This document shows, in pieces, positions 53,728 through 63,411 of a stretch of 64,000 bases of DNA. The DNA comes from Flavihumibacter petaseus NBRC 106054 (GTDB lineage: Bacteria; Bacteroidota; Bacteroidia; Chitinophagales; Chitinophagaceae). A model generated the notes under the pieces. The model was not told the origin of the DNA. It saw nothing but the letters and a program-made list of their open reading frames with translations, and searched no databases. Where the stretch lies: assembly GCF_000974785.1 (NCBI RefSeq), contig NZ_BBWV01000003.1, positions 682,001-746,000 of the forward strand, written 5' to 3'. How positions within the stretch are numbered: position 1 is the first letter of the stretch; each line of letters opens with the position of its first letter. The translations under genes were made by a program, and so were the position numbers.

Positions 53728-55719
53728 ATGAGTAAAAAGCGTGCAGGAAAGAAAAAGGAAAAAGGCAAGGAGCGCGTATTGCCCACCTGGACCGGTAAGC
53801 TCGACATCACCCGGAGCGGGATGGGATTTGTAGTGATCGATCAGCTGGAGCAGGACGTCCTGGTGAGGCCCAGTGATTTTAATACAGCGATGCATGGCGA
53901 TACGGTGGAAGTCAGGGTAACCAAACCTGCTGCCAGAAACGGCCGGATGCAGGGCGTGGTATCAAGGGTAATAGACCGCAAGCAACAGGCATTTGTGGGC
54001 AAACTGGAGATCAGCAAAACATTTGCGTTCTTTCTGCCGGAAAGTGATAAGCCGATGCCTGATATTTTTGTTCCGCTGTCCAATGTAAACGGTGCGACGA
54101 ACGGTGCAAGGGTAATGGTCAGGATGCTCGAATGGGAGCCGGGAAAAAAACCGCTCGGGGAAGTTATTGAGGTGTTGGAAGATGTAGCTGAAAATGACCT
54201 GGCCATGAAGGAGATCATCCTGGAAAATGGATTTCCCCTGACGTTTTCGGAAGATGTTCTGGAAGAGACTGCCCGTATTCCGGAAATATTATCGCAGGCA
54301 GATATTGCTGCAAGACGGGATTTTCGCGAAATCCTCACCTTTACCATCGACCCGGTGGATGCCCGTGATTTTGATGATGCCTTGTCGATCCGGAAACTGA
54401 AATCAGGGTACGAAATCGGCGTTCATATTGCCGATGTGAGTTATTATGTGCAACCGGACACTGCGCTGGATAAGGAGGCTTATCAGCGTGCCACTTCTGT
54501 TTATCTGCCCGACAGGGTGAACCCGATGTTGCCGGAACGCATTTCCAATGAACTGTGCTCGCTCCGGCCGCATGAAGATAAGTTTACGTTCTCCGCAGTA
54601 TTTCACATTACGGCAAAGGGAGAGGTGAAAGAGCACTGGCTGGGTCGCACGGTGATTCATTCCAATCACCGGTTCACGTATGAAGAAGTGCAGGAAGTGA
54701 TTGAATCAGAAGAAGGGCTGTATAAAGAGGAGCTATTGCTGCTTAACAACCTGGCCCAGAAATTCAGGAAGCAACGGTTCAAGAAAGGGGCCATCAATTT
54801 TTCATCACAGGAAGTGCGGTTCAAACTTGACGAACAGCGCAGGCCGATCGGCATCATGATCAAGGAAAGTAAAGAGGCGCATCAGCTGATCGAAGAGTTT
54901 ATGTTGCTGGCAAATCGCTATGTAGCGGAATACATCGGCAAGATCGAAGTCAACAAAAAATCCATTCCTTTTCCTTACCGGGTGCATGATCAGCCTGATG
55001 AAGAAAAGCTGGTACCGTTTGCTGCATTCGCACGGAAATTCGGACACTCCTTTGACACCAAATCGCCTGAAAAAATTGCCGCATCCTTTAACCAGTTGTT
55101 GCAGGATGTGCAGGGTCACCCCGAACAGCATGTGCTGGAGCAGCTGGGAATCAGGACCATGGCCAAAGCTATTTACACCACAAAGAATATCGGGCACTAC
55201 GGATTGGGATTTGAACATTACTGTCATTTCACGTCGCCTATCCGGCGGTATCCGGACGTGCTGGTACATCGTGTGCTGCAGGACGCGCTTGACAGTAAAT
55301 TTGTTTTCGATAAGAAGATGGAGGAGAAGTGCAAACACAGCAGCGAAAGGGAACGCGCGGCGATGGAATCAGAACGGGCCGGGAACAAGTATAAGCAGGT
55401 GGAATACATGCAGAATTTCCTGGGAGAAGAGTTTGACGGGGTGATCAGCGGCGTTTCCTCCTTTGGATTCTGGGTAGAGACTGTAGAGCATAAATGTGAG
55501 GGGCTGGTGAGTATCGCAAGCCTTTCGGAGGTGGACGATTTCCGGCTGATCGAATCAGACTACATGCTGGCAGGTTTGCGGTCGGGCAGGAAGTTTCGCA
55601 TGGGCGATAAGGTAAGGATAAGGGTAGTGTCTGCCAACCTTGACAAGCGGCAGCTTGACTATGAATGGGTAATCACGGCATCATTGAAAGAACATTCCAA
55701 GAAGAAAAATAATGGGTGA
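53728..55719 (+). CDS. rnr: Ribonuclease R
   Basis: 663 residues. A lysine-rich start, two cold-shock-like OB domains, then the RNB catalytic domain with TIDPVDARDFDDALS and ERISNELCSLRPHEDKFT, and a C-terminal S1 domain (FDGVISGVSSFGFWVETVEH). It degrades structured RNA 3' to 5'. The length is short for RNase R (often 700-800), with no extra HTH domain; RNase II-like is an alternative label. Its last 8 bases overlap the pseudouridine synthase gene. Confidence 0.93.
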   Translation: MSKKRAGKKKEKGKERVLPTWTGKLDITRSGMGFVVIDQLEQDVLVRPSDFNTAMHGDTVEVRVTKPAARNGRMQGVVSRVIDRKQQAFVGKLEISKTFAFFLPESDKPMPDIFVPLSNVNGATNGARVMVRMLEWEPGKKPLGEVIEVLEDVAENDLAMKEIILENGFPLTFSEDVLEETARIPEILSQADIAARRDFREILTFTIDPVDARDFDDALSIRKLKSGYEIGVHIADVSYYVQPDTALDKEAYQRATSVYLPDRVNPMLPERISNELCSLRPHEDKFTFSAVFHITAKGEVKEHWLGRTVIHSNHRFTYEEVQEVIESEEGLYKEELLLLNNLAQKFRKQRFKKGAINFSSQEVRFKLDEQRRPIGIMIKESKEAHQLIEEFMLLANRYVAEYIGKIEVNKKSIPFPYRVHDQPDEEKLVPFAAFARKFGHSFDTKSPEKIAASFNQLLQDVQGHPEQHVLEQLGIRTMAKAIYTTKNIGHYGLGFEHYCHFTSPIRRYPDVLVHRVLQDALDSKFVFDKKMEEKCKHSSERERAAMESERAGNKYKQVEYMQNFLGEEFDGVISGVSSFGFWVETVEHKCEGLVSIASLSEVDDFRLIESDYMLAGLRSGRKFRMGDKVRIRVVSANLDKRQLDYEWVITASLKEHSKKKNNG

Positions 55720-56674
55720 AGCAGTAAGTCTGAATAAGTTTATCAGTGATACAGGATATTGTTCCCGAAGAGAAGCAGATGAGCTGATCAGGGCCGGAAG
55801 AGTATTGCTGAATGGTGAACTGGCGCGCCCCGGCAACCGCTATTCGGATGGTGACGAGGTAGAAGTGGATGGCAGTATTGTGACACCTCAGCAAAAGGAA
55901 AAGCCCGTTTACCTTGTCTTCAATAAACCTGTTGGAATCACTACTACAACGGAGGAGCAGGTGGCAGGGAATATTATCAGTTTTATTGGCTATCCAAAGC
56001 GGATCTTTCCCATTGGCCGGCTTGATAAAGATTCTGAAGGGCTGATTTTCCTGACCAACGATGGCGATATCGTCAATAAAATGCTGCGGGCTGGCAATAC
56101 ACACGAAAAAGAATATGTGGTTAAAGTCAATAAACCGCTTGCACCTGGATTTGCAGAAAAAATGGCAGCTGGAATTCCACTGTCAGAAGGTCGTACGCTT
56201 CCGTGTAAAGTGACGGTTACCGGAAGGCAGACTTTCAGGATCACGCTCGTGCAGGGCCTGAACCGCCAGATCAGGCGGATGGTCGAGTATCTTGGCTATA
56301 TGGCGATGGCGCTGCAGCGGGTAAGGGTGATGCATGTTAAGCTTGATAAGCTGCCGGTTGGCAAATGGCGGCATCTCAGTGATGCGGAGCAGCATCAGTT
56401 GTTTGAAGCGCTTAAAACGTCTGACGGTTCTGCGAAAAGGAAGGCAAAACGGAGTTATGGAGTGCGTTCAGAAAAGATGGAAAAAAGGCCTGGGTTGAAA
56501 AAGGATGCGGCACCTAAACCGGCACCCAGGTCAGCACCGAAGGCTGATCAGGCCCCTGCGGCACATAAGCCCAAAAAGAAGGCAGACAAAGTACCAGGGC
56601 GGCCTCCCGGCAAAGCTGCGGCCAAAGTGCCTGCGAAAGGAAGTTACAAGGCATTTCGCGGCAGAAGAAAATAG
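55712..56674 (+). CDS. rluF: 23S rRNA pseudouridine synthase (RluF/RluB type) with basic tail
   Basis: 320 residues: S4 RNA-binding domain at the N-terminus (LNKFISDTGYCSRREADELI, RAGRVLLNG), then the synthase domain with the catalytic Asp in GRLDKDSEGLIFLTND and the RQIRRMVEYLG block. After about residue 235 a Lys/Ala/Pro-rich tail follows (for example KPAPRSAPKADQAPAAH), unusual and probably disordered or RNA-binding. RluF and RluB cannot be told apart securely. Overlaps rnr by 8 bases and ends 6 bases from the convergent peptidase gene. Confidence 0.9.
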   Translation: MGEAVSLNKFISDTGYCSRREADELIRAGRVLLNGELARPGNRYSDGDEVEVDGSIVTPQQKEKPVYLVFNKPVGITTTTEEQVAGNIISFIGYPKRIFPIGRLDKDSEGLIFLTNDGDIVNKMLRAGNTHEKEYVVKVNKPLAPGFAEKMAAGIPLSEGRTLPCKVTVTGRQTFRITLVQGLNRQIRRMVEYLGYMAMALQRVRVMHVKLDKLPVGKWRHLSDAEQHQLFEALKTSDGSAKRKAKRSYGVRSEKMEKRPGLKKDAAPKPAPRSAPKADQAPAAHKPKKKADKVPGRPPGKAAAKVPAKGSYKAFRGRRK

Positions 56675-56680
56675 GTACAG

Positions 56681-58234
56681 TTACCAGTCGATTGTCATGA
56701 TGGCCGCGTAGGTCTCGATGCCATTCCAGAAATTTTCAAGACGGATATTTTCATTTTCTGCATGTTGGTTATTGTCGTGGTTGGCAATCGGAACGATAAG
56801 CGTTTTGGCGCCCAATTGTTTTTCAAAAACATACAGGGGCAGGGAGCCGCCAAGTGTTGGTAACAGCACAATCGGTTCTTTACTGGTGGATTGAACCGCC
56901 TGTTTTACTTTTTGCACAAGCGGGAGGGAAAGGTCTGTACGTTGTGCATTGTATCCATCCAGTCCCCTGGTTACTTTTACCAGCTTTTTACCTGATTGCC
57001 GGTCTGTGGCGGTGGGGTCGTAATCAATCACCATAAAGCCTTTGGAACGGATATGATCGATTACTTTTTGTTGTTGTCTTTGCCAGTCGTTTCCCAATAC
57101 CAGCCGGAGGTCGATATTAGCGATGGCAGTGGTGGGAATTACATTGGCTGACAGCTTTCCGGTGTTGCCGCTGGCCATTCCATTGATGTTCAGTGATGGC
57201 TGGTTGATTGCTTCCATCAGTGACTGGCCGGGTGTTTCTGCTTCCTCAAAACCCAACTCATGTTTCATCTGCTCGTCTGCCGATGGAACCGCCAGAAGGG
57301 CTTTTTTTTCTGCTGTTGTCAGCGGCTGGACATCATCATAAAAGCCGCGAATGGAAACTCGTCCCCGGTCGTCTTTCATGCCGGCGAGGAGTTTCGAGAG
57401 TGTCATGGCAGGATTAGGCACCCAGTTGCCGTAGTGGCCACTGTGTAAGGGCCGGACCGGGCCATACACGGTAATTTCCAGGTGGGCATCTCCGCGGACG
57501 CCCAGTGCAATCATCTTTCTTCCCGACTGATGCACCGGGCCGTCGCAGATGATCCAACCGTCTGCCTTCAGCAATTCCCGGTTTTGTTTGAGGATTCCCT
57601 CCAGGTGGGGGGACCCTGCTTCTTCTTCTCCTTCGAAGAAGAATTTGATATTGGCGGATGGTCGTATTCGGGCAGTCTGCAAAGCTTCAAGGGCATACAA
57701 CAGGCCAGCTACGCCAGCCTTGTCATCTGAAGCGCCGCGGCCATAAATGCGCCACTCCGGTTGTGTATGACCGTTACTGTCCGGTAAAGTGATGGCCTGT
57801 CCCTTATTAAAAATTGCATCAGAATACAGGGCAGGAACGAAGGGATGTAACCCCGTGGCCCATTGCGCCGGATTCACCGGTTGCCCATCGTAATGGGCAT
57901 AGAAGATCAGGGTTTTTGAGGCACCGGGTACCAGGTATTCACCGTAAACCACCGGAGGCACTCCGGGTTCTTTTGACTCCAGGAGCTGTACGTTGGTGAG
58001 CTGGCGACGGATCATCATTTCCTGAATAAATGCGGCATTTTTGCGGATGTTGTTACTGTCTGAGGCAATGTTGGGAATTGACAGGAATTCAGAAAAGGTT
58101 TTCAGCCAGCCGATCTCTTTTTTCTTCCTTATTTCACGCACCTGCGATAATGGCTGTGCAACACCGGGAAGCGATAAGAACAGCAATAGTGCAAGAACAA
58201 CTTTGAAATGGAATCTGGCGGCTATTGATATCAT
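56681..58234 (-). CDS. Exported M20-family metallopeptidase
   Basis: 517 residues with signal peptide (LALLLFLSLPGVAQ). M20 metal ligands: IFYAHYDGQPVNPAQW (His/Asp), GRGASDDKAGVAGLLYALEA, FFFEGEEEAGSPHLEG (Glu pair), and the late His in PIANHDNNQHAENE. The inserted dimerisation domain is present. Members cleave dipeptides, N-acyl amino acids or carnosine-like substrates. It is 15 bases downstream of the amidase gene on the same strand, so the two form an operon for extracellular peptide or amide turnover. Confidence 0.88.
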   Translation of the reverse strand: MISIAARFHFKVVLALLLFLSLPGVAQPLSQVREIRKKKEIGWLKTFSEFLSIPNIASDSNNIRKNAAFIQEMMIRRQLTNVQLLESKEPGVPPVVYGEYLVPGASKTLIFYAHYDGQPVNPAQWATGLHPFVPALYSDAIFNKGQAITLPDSNGHTQPEWRIYGRGASDDKAGVAGLLYALEALQTARIRPSANIKFFFEGEEEAGSPHLEGILKQNRELLKADGWIICDGPVHQSGRKMIALGVRGDAHLEITVYGPVRPLHSGHYGNWVPNPAMTLSKLLAGMKDDRGRVSIRGFYDDVQPLTTAEKKALLAVPSADEQMKHELGFEEAETPGQSLMEAINQPSLNINGMASGNTGKLSANVIPTTAIANIDLRLVLGNDWQRQQQKVIDHIRSKGFMVIDYDPTATDRQSGKKLVKVTRGLDGYNAQRTDLSLPLVQKVKQAVQSTSKEPIVLLPTLGGSLPLYVFEKQLGAKTLIVPIANHDNNQHAENENIRLENFWNGIETYAAIMTIDW

Positions 58235-58249
58235 AGGATCTCCGGGTAT

Positions 58250-59899
58250 TTATATTTGTGGAATAGCAGGTGTAAAGGCGGGATGCACCCTTGCCTTATT
58301 CATTTGTTCAAATGCATAGGCCATTCCCAATAGCGGGCCTTCAGAAAAAGCTTTACTGAAGAACGAAAAGCCAACCGGGAGGCCATATACCATTCCGCAG
58401 GGAACTGAAATGTGTGGATAGCCTGATATGGCGGCAGGTTGGGTAAGGAATACATCACCCCACCGGTCACCATACCATCGATCGACGGCGCAGGCCGGGC
58501 CCATGGTAATGCCTGCGATGGCATCCAGTTTATTTTCAAGGATAACTTTGTCGAGAATCTGTTTGGATCCATCGTGGCATTCTTTCAGTGCTTTCAGGTA
58601 GTCTGGCTGTTCCAGGTCTCCCAGTTCCTGGCTGGATTCGAGTGTTTCCTGTTTGAAGTAAGGCATGGCTTTGTCTTCGTTAGCCTTGTTAAAAGCAATC
58701 ACATCCTGCAAGGATTTCATCTTACCATTGGCCGCAGCAAGGTATTTGTTGACGCCGGATTTAAACTCATATTTCATCACGGTAAATTCTGCGTCGCCAA
58801 GTTTGCTGATGCTGTCGAGGTATTCGATGTCTACAATAGTACCGCCAGCCTGGGTGATCGTATCTTTTGCTTTTTCGAGGAGGCGGTGCATGAACTGGTT
58901 TTTGCCCTGCGGCTTTTTCTCGATACCAATTCTTTTCCCTTTCAATGCATCGGTTTGCAGGAAGCGGGTGTAGTCCTTTTCCAGGTTAGCCGCTGCGCTT
59001 ACCGTAATGTTATCCGCCGCGTCTGCACCAACCAGGTAGTTCAGCAGGATTGCCGTATCTTCTACTGTGCGGGTAAGCGGACCGGCGGTATCCTGGGTAT
59101 GCGAGATGGGAATGATTCCTGACCGGCTGACAAGGCCAACTGTAGGTTTAAGGCCAACCACGCCATTCACGGAAGCGGGGCAGGTGATGGAGCCATCTGT
59201 TTCCGTTCCGACGGCTATAGCGCAGAGGTTGGCGGCAACTGCCACGCCTGACCCCGAGCTGGAGCCGCAGGGATTATGGGATAGGAGATAGGGGTTAAGC
59301 GTCTGACCACCGCGGCTGCTCCACCCGGAACAGGACGAGGAGCTCCTGAAATTGGCCCATTCAGATAAATTGGTTTTGCCCAGCAATACCGCACCGGCCT
59401 CCCGGAGACGGGTAACGAGGAATGCGTCTTTGGAAGCTTTGTTGCCTTCCATCGCAAGCGCGCCGGCAGTGGTCTGCATGCTGTCTGCCGTATCGATATT
59501 GTCCTTGATCAGTACCGGGATACCGTGCAGCAGGCCGCGGGTTTTTCCGGCTGCCCGTTCCGCGTCCATGGCCCGGGCGATGGAAAGCGCATCGGGATTG
59601 AGTTCGATCACGGCACGCAGTTTCGGGCCGCCCTGGTCTATTTCGCGAATGCGCCGGAGATAAACTTCTGTCAGCGAAGTTGCGGTGAGTACACCGGCTT
59701 CCATTTTACGTTGCAGTTCGCGGACAGTTGTTTCATTCAGATCGTCGTTTGCGGATTGATCTGACTTGCTGCTTTCGTTGGATGCTGTGTCTTTGCTATC
59801 CTTTTTTGCGTCGGATGTATTTTGGCAGGCCGTAATGGCGAGACCGGCCATAGCCAGGGAGGCGAGGCTGCCATCGCGGAGAAAATTTCGTCTTTTCAT
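58250..59899 (-). CDS. Exported amidase-signature-family enzyme with Tat-like signal
   Basis: 549 residues. The N-terminus [19 protein letters not shown] has twin Arg and then LAITAC, which fits a Tat-exported lipoprotein; a Lys/Asp/Ser-rich linker follows. The amidase-signature core is in [17 protein letters not shown] (catalytic Ser) and [13 protein letters not shown] (catalytic Lys), with [20 protein letters not shown]. It hydrolyses amides; substrate unknown. Operon with the M20 peptidase; a terminator of the upstream gene lies 4 bases before this start. Confidence 0.88.
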   Translation of the reverse strand: MKRRNFLRDGSLASLAMAGLAITACQNTSDAKKDSKDTASNESSKSDQSANDDLNETTVRELQRKMEAGVLTATSLTEVYLRRIREIDQGGPKLRAVIELNPDALSIARAMDAERAAGKTRGLLHGIPVLIKDNIDTADSMQTTAGALAMEGNKASKDAFLVTRLREAGAVLLGKTNLSEWANFRSSSSCSGWSSRGGQTLNPYLLSHNPCGSSSGSGVAVAANLCAIAVGTETDGSITCPASVNGVVGLKPTVGLVSRSGIIPISHTQDTAGPLTRTVEDTAILLNYLVGADAADNITVSAAANLEKDYTRFLQTDALKGKRIGIEKKPQGKNQFMHRLLEKAKDTITQAGGTIVDIEYLDSISKLGDAEFTVMKYEFKSGVNKYLAAANGKMKSLQDVIAFNKANEDKAMPYFKQETLESSQELGDLEQPDYLKALKECHDGSKQILDKVILENKLDAIAGITMGPACAVDRWYGDRWGDVFLTQPAAISGYPHISVPCGMVYGLPVGFSFFSKAFSEGPLLGMAYAFEQMNKARVHPAFTPAIPQI

Positions 59900-59902
59900 A
59901 GT

Positions 59903-59931
59903 AAAAAGCCCTGCGGGTGGCAGGGCTTTTT
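59903..59931 (-). terminator. Terminator of the Gfo/Idh/MocA gene
   Basis: AAAAAGCCCTGC (59903-59914) and GCAGGGCTTTTT (59920-59931) form a perfect 12-bp stem around GGGTG, four bases after the oxidoreductase stop (on the minus strand). It isolates the amidase gene. Confidence 0.85.
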
Positions 59932-59934
59932 AAG

Positions 59935-61281
59935 TTAAACATATTTGGTGACACCGGGCACCGCGACGGGATAAAATCCGTCAGCATTTGGCAGGATCGG
60001 TGGTGGTGCATCCCACGCATATACTTTGGGGTGAATATCAATGCCGCTGTTAATGGCCTTGTCCCACTCAACAATCTGTCCACTGTAAGTGGCCATTCTT
60101 CCCAGGATGGAAGTCATGGTACTTCTGGCACCGTTTTCGGCATCGGCAAACTTGTATTCGCCTTTGGCGATTGCCGCAAACAGTTCGTCATGTTCTGTTT
60201 GATAGGGGTTGTTTTCCAGTTTCGAATCGAACTGGTACAGCGATTTACCTTTGGCATCACTGATGCTGCCGGCACCGCAATGGATCTTGCCCTTTGTTCC
60301 CACCAGCAGTTCGTCCACACGGCTCATGGTACCGGGGATATGGCGGCACTGGCTGTTGAGAATGCTTCCGTCAGCGTAGGTGAATTCAACGAAGTGGTGA
60401 TCGAAGATCTCCCCGTTGTCTTTACCCTTGCGTACCTGGCGCCCACCCTGGCCCTGTGCCTTTACGGGATAGCCACCTTTGAACCAGTTTACTGCATCGA
60501 TATTATGAATGTGCTGTTCGTTGATATGATCGCCGCAGAGCCAGTTGAAATAATACCAGTTACGCATCTGGTATTCCATTTCCGTCTGTCCGGCCTGGCG
60601 CGGGCGTACCCATACGCCATCATTGTTCCACCAGGCCTGGGCTGAAATGATATCACCGATCAGGTTTTTTCTTTTGTACAGTTCGCGGTAGGAGTTCTGA
60701 TAGTGTCTTTGCAGCCCTACCACTACGTTAAGTTTTTTCTGTTTTGCAATTGCTGCTGCTGCCAGTACCCGTTGAACGCCGGCGGGATCAGTGGCAACCG
60801 GCTTTTCCATGAATACGTGTTTGTCCTGTTTGATGGCTTCTTCAAAATGAATGGGGCGGAAGCCGGGAGGGGTGGTCAGGATGATAACATCGGCCAGCGG
60901 GATCGCTTTCAGGTAGCCGTCGAAGCCAACAAATTTTCTTTCTTCGGGAACATCCACGTTTGCTTTTACATTCTTCACCGTGCTGCTGTAATCAGAGATG
61001 TCGTCAGCAGTCAGTGTTTTGTAACATTCGTCGAGCCGGTCACGGAAAGCATCCGCCATGGCGACCAGTTTAACATTCTGTTTGCTGAGCAGCGCCTGCA
61101 TTGCGGCACCGGTACCACGACCACCGCAACCAACCAGGGCCACTTTGATGGTGCCGTCTGCTCCGGAAAAATAATTGGCTTTTGACAACAGCGGTGCTGC
61201 CATTGCGCCACCTGCCAGTATACCGGAATTCAACATGAATGCCCGGCGGGATGATTTTTTGTGGAAAGCTTCGTTTGTCAT
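59935..61281 (-). CDS. Exported Gfo/Idh/MocA-family oxidoreductase
   Basis: 448 residues from the ATG at 61281 (MTNEAFHKKSSRRAF); the frame extends to 61320 over the preceding gene. The start contains a Tat-like RRAFMLNSGILAGGAMAAPLL, so export in a folded, cofactor-loaded state is likely. Rossmann loop VALVGCGGRGTGAAMQALL, the HVFMEKPVATDPAG motif and the catalytic-type His in GDHINEQHIHNIDAVNW. Such enzymes oxidise or reduce sugars, or act as NAD-recycling glycosidases. Downstream of the FGE-like gene with a 28-base gap, so probably one operon. Confidence 0.88.
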   Translation of the reverse strand: MTNEAFHKKSSRRAFMLNSGILAGGAMAAPLLSKANYFSGADGTIKVALVGCGGRGTGAAMQALLSKQNVKLVAMADAFRDRLDECYKTLTADDISDYSSTVKNVKANVDVPEERKFVGFDGYLKAIPLADVIILTTPPGFRPIHFEEAIKQDKHVFMEKPVATDPAGVQRVLAAAAIAKQKKLNVVVGLQRHYQNSYRELYKRKNLIGDIISAQAWWNNDGVWVRPRQAGQTEMEYQMRNWYYFNWLCGDHINEQHIHNIDAVNWFKGGYPVKAQGQGGRQVRKGKDNGEIFDHHFVEFTYADGSILNSQCRHIPGTMSRVDELLVGTKGKIHCGAGSISDAKGKSLYQFDSKLENNPYQTEHDELFAAIAKGEYKFADAENGARSTMTSILGRMATYSGQIVEWDKAINSGIDIHPKVYAWDAPPPILPNADGFYPVAVPGVTKYV

Positions 61282-61309
61282 CTTGCTGTTTGAAAGTTTA
61301 TTAGAAGAA

Positions 61310-62269
61310 TTATTTACCAAGATATTGTTGAAAGAATGCCTGAATTGTTTCGGCCGAGGGCTGGGGAAATGGTCTCACCACCCTGAAGCCGACAGAAGAG
61401 GCTTCTGTGAGCCACCAGCGGCTTTTCGGAATCTGGGGGTCACGGCGATTCCAGGTGGGATCAGATTTTACCCTTGCTGCAGAACGCAATTTTACCGGCT
61501 GGTCGTCATATCCGCCGCCGCGAACAACTTTGGGGTACCGGGAAGCACTATACGCTGCCAGTGGGTCTTTACTACCCTCGGCATACCCTTCGTAGGCATT
61601 GTCTGTATATGCGTCCAGGGTCCATTCGCTGACATTTCCCAGCATATCGTAAAGTCCCCATGGGTTTGGTTTCTTTTCTCCCGATTTGTGAAATTTATTG
61701 CCACTGTTGCCGTCGAACCAGGCATAGTCACCCAGTTTGTCCGGTTGGTCACCAAAGAAATATGCTGAAGATGAACCTGCGCGGCAGGCATATTCCCATT
61801 CTGCTTCTGAAGGCAGGCGATAAAAAACGCCAGTTTTTTCATACAGCCAGCGGCAATACATCAAGGCTGAATACTGGGAAAGGCTGTTCACAGGAAAGCC
61901 GCCTTCCTTACCCATTCCCTTGCTGAAATCAATATACTGGGGGCTGGGTCGGGTTATGGCGTCAGCCGTATTGTTCTGGGAAAAAGCGTCGTCTTTAAAG
62001 AAAACATCGAAGGCATCGCGGCTGGTTTCGAATTCAGCCATCCAGAAAGTACTGATTTCGTGCTCACGGGCCGGAGATTCGTCGGGTTGACGATTCTTTT
62101 CTTTGTCTGAACTTCCCAGGCGGAACTTCCCGGCAGGTATGGGTACCATTTTAAATTTCAGGGATGAACCAGGCACCGTCTGTTCATAGGGTTTGAAGTC
62201 TGCCTGCTGACCTTGCGCACTCATATTCATCACAAGACCGGCAAACACCAGCGTACCGAAAAATTTCAT
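61310..62269 (-). CDS. Exported formylglycine-generating-enzyme-like (SUMF1) protein
   Basis: 319 residues with a signal peptide (FAGLVMNMSAQGQQ). The FGE-sulfatase domain is visible as FKMVPIPAGKFRLGSS, YRLPSEAEWEYACRAG and DMLGNVSEWTLDAY, RGGGYDD and GFRVVRPFP. Proteins of this type include true formylglycine generators as well as gliding-motility GldJ/GldK-like lipoproteins and oxidases; the catalytic Cys pair of the true enzyme is not obvious, so sulfatase maturation is not claimed. Operon with the Gfo/Idh/MocA oxidoreductase. Confidence 0.85.
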   Translation of the reverse strand: MKFFGTLVFAGLVMNMSAQGQQADFKPYEQTVPGSSLKFKMVPIPAGKFRLGSSDKEKNRQPDESPAREHEISTFWMAEFETSRDAFDVFFKDDAFSQNNTADAITRPSPQYIDFSKGMGKEGGFPVNSLSQYSALMYCRWLYEKTGVFYRLPSEAEWEYACRAGSSSAYFFGDQPDKLGDYAWFDGNSGNKFHKSGEKKPNPWGLYDMLGNVSEWTLDAYTDNAYEGYAEGSKDPLAAYSASRYPKVVRGGGYDDQPVKLRSAARVKSDPTWNRRDPQIPKSRWWLTEASSVGFRVVRPFPQPSAETIQAFFQQYLGK

Positions 62270-62324
62270 TGCAGCGTAACGATTTTGGAGCTACAATTTA
62301 GGTTATTAAGTGATTGCGTGCTGT

Positions 62325-63356
62325 TCAATTTTGTTCTTCCCAGTATTGGGAAAACCCTTTGGTTGCATGATATTCGAGCTTTCCGTCCTGCAAACTGGTA
62401 ATCAGGATCTCAGCCTGCAACTTAATTGCCAATTTCTTCGCCTTTTTTATCTTCAGCAGTGTTCCGGCCTTCGTGAGCCAGTCAGCCACCACGGCATCTT
62501 TTGCGATGACCGTCACATTGCGCATGTTTGTGGAGCCATAACCGGTTCGGGGATCAACAATATGGGAATACCGCTTCCCGTTGTGCGCCTGGTGTTGGTA
62601 AACATCGCCGGATGTAGTGACGGATTGCTGGCGAAGCACCAGGTTGTCGGGTAAAGTTGATTCCTCTGATTCCGGCAGATTAATACTGATGCGCCAGCCC
62701 GGCCTTCCAGGAGGAGGGTCGCTGACGGATATATCGCCACTCACATCTATCAGCGCCGTGCGGATACCCAGTTGCAGGGTGCGGTTCAAAACTTCTTTGG
62801 CAATATAGCCCTGGGCGATACCACCGAGGTCCAGTAACATATGGGGCTGTTTGAGATAGACCTTATGCTCCTGCGTGTTGATTGTAACATGTTCAAATCC
62901 GCAGCGACGCCTTGTTTCATTGACCAATGTGCTGTCGGGCCAGGTTTTTTCCCTTCTTGATTTCCGCCAGAGCCGGGTCAGCGGACCCAGTGTTATGTCG
63001 AAAGTACCCCTACTGGCTTTCCAGGCGCCGGCAGCCTGGTTGATGATGTCGAACAATGCCGGGCTGCAGGTAAAGCCGGCCGGGTTTCCAGACGAAGCAG
63101 CGAGCCGGTTCAGTTCGCTGCTATCAATATAGTCACTGAAGATGAATACCAGAGAATCCACCAGGCTAAAGCAGTTTTCAGCAACCCGGGCGGCTTTAAC
63201 GCTGTCTTCCGAATATAGCGTAATGCCGAACGGGGATCCCATCTTCTCGCGGCTGAAGGCGTATTTCTTCGGCTGAGCGTGAAGGTTAGTGGCAAATGCG
63301 AGCAGGATGAGCAGGGGAAGCAGATATTGTAAGTGATAGTTTGGCTTGTCCGTCAT
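62325..63356 (-). CDS. apbE: FAD:protein FMN transferase (ApbE family)
   Basis: 343 residues with an N-terminal hydrophobic signal (LLPLLILLAFATNLHAQP). ApbE motifs: MGSPFGITLYSED, LLDLGGIAQGYIAKEVL, HIVDPRTGYGS and DAVVADWLTKAGTLL. It attaches FMN covalently to Thr/Ser of exported or membrane flavoproteins. No obvious substrate (Rnf/Nqr-type or FMN-binding domain) is present in the window. Divergent from the last gene with 55 bases between starts. Confidence 0.9.
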   Translation of the reverse strand: MTDKPNYHLQYLLPLLILLAFATNLHAQPKKYAFSREKMGSPFGITLYSEDSVKAARVAENCFSLVDSLVFIFSDYIDSSELNRLAASSGNPAGFTCSPALFDIINQAAGAWKASRGTFDITLGPLTRLWRKSRREKTWPDSTLVNETRRRCGFEHVTINTQEHKVYLKQPHMLLDLGGIAQGYIAKEVLNRTLQLGIRTALIDVSGDISVSDPPPGRPGWRISINLPESEESTLPDNLVLRQQSVTTSGDVYQHQAHNGKRYSHIVDPRTGYGSTNMRNVTVIAKDAVVADWLTKAGTLLKIKKAKKLAIKLQAEILITSLQDGKLEYHATKGFSQYWEEQN

Positions 63357-63411
63357 TTTTTTGCTGGATTGTTCCGGAAGGCGTTAAATTTAAAAAATAT
63401 AAAACAACTGC

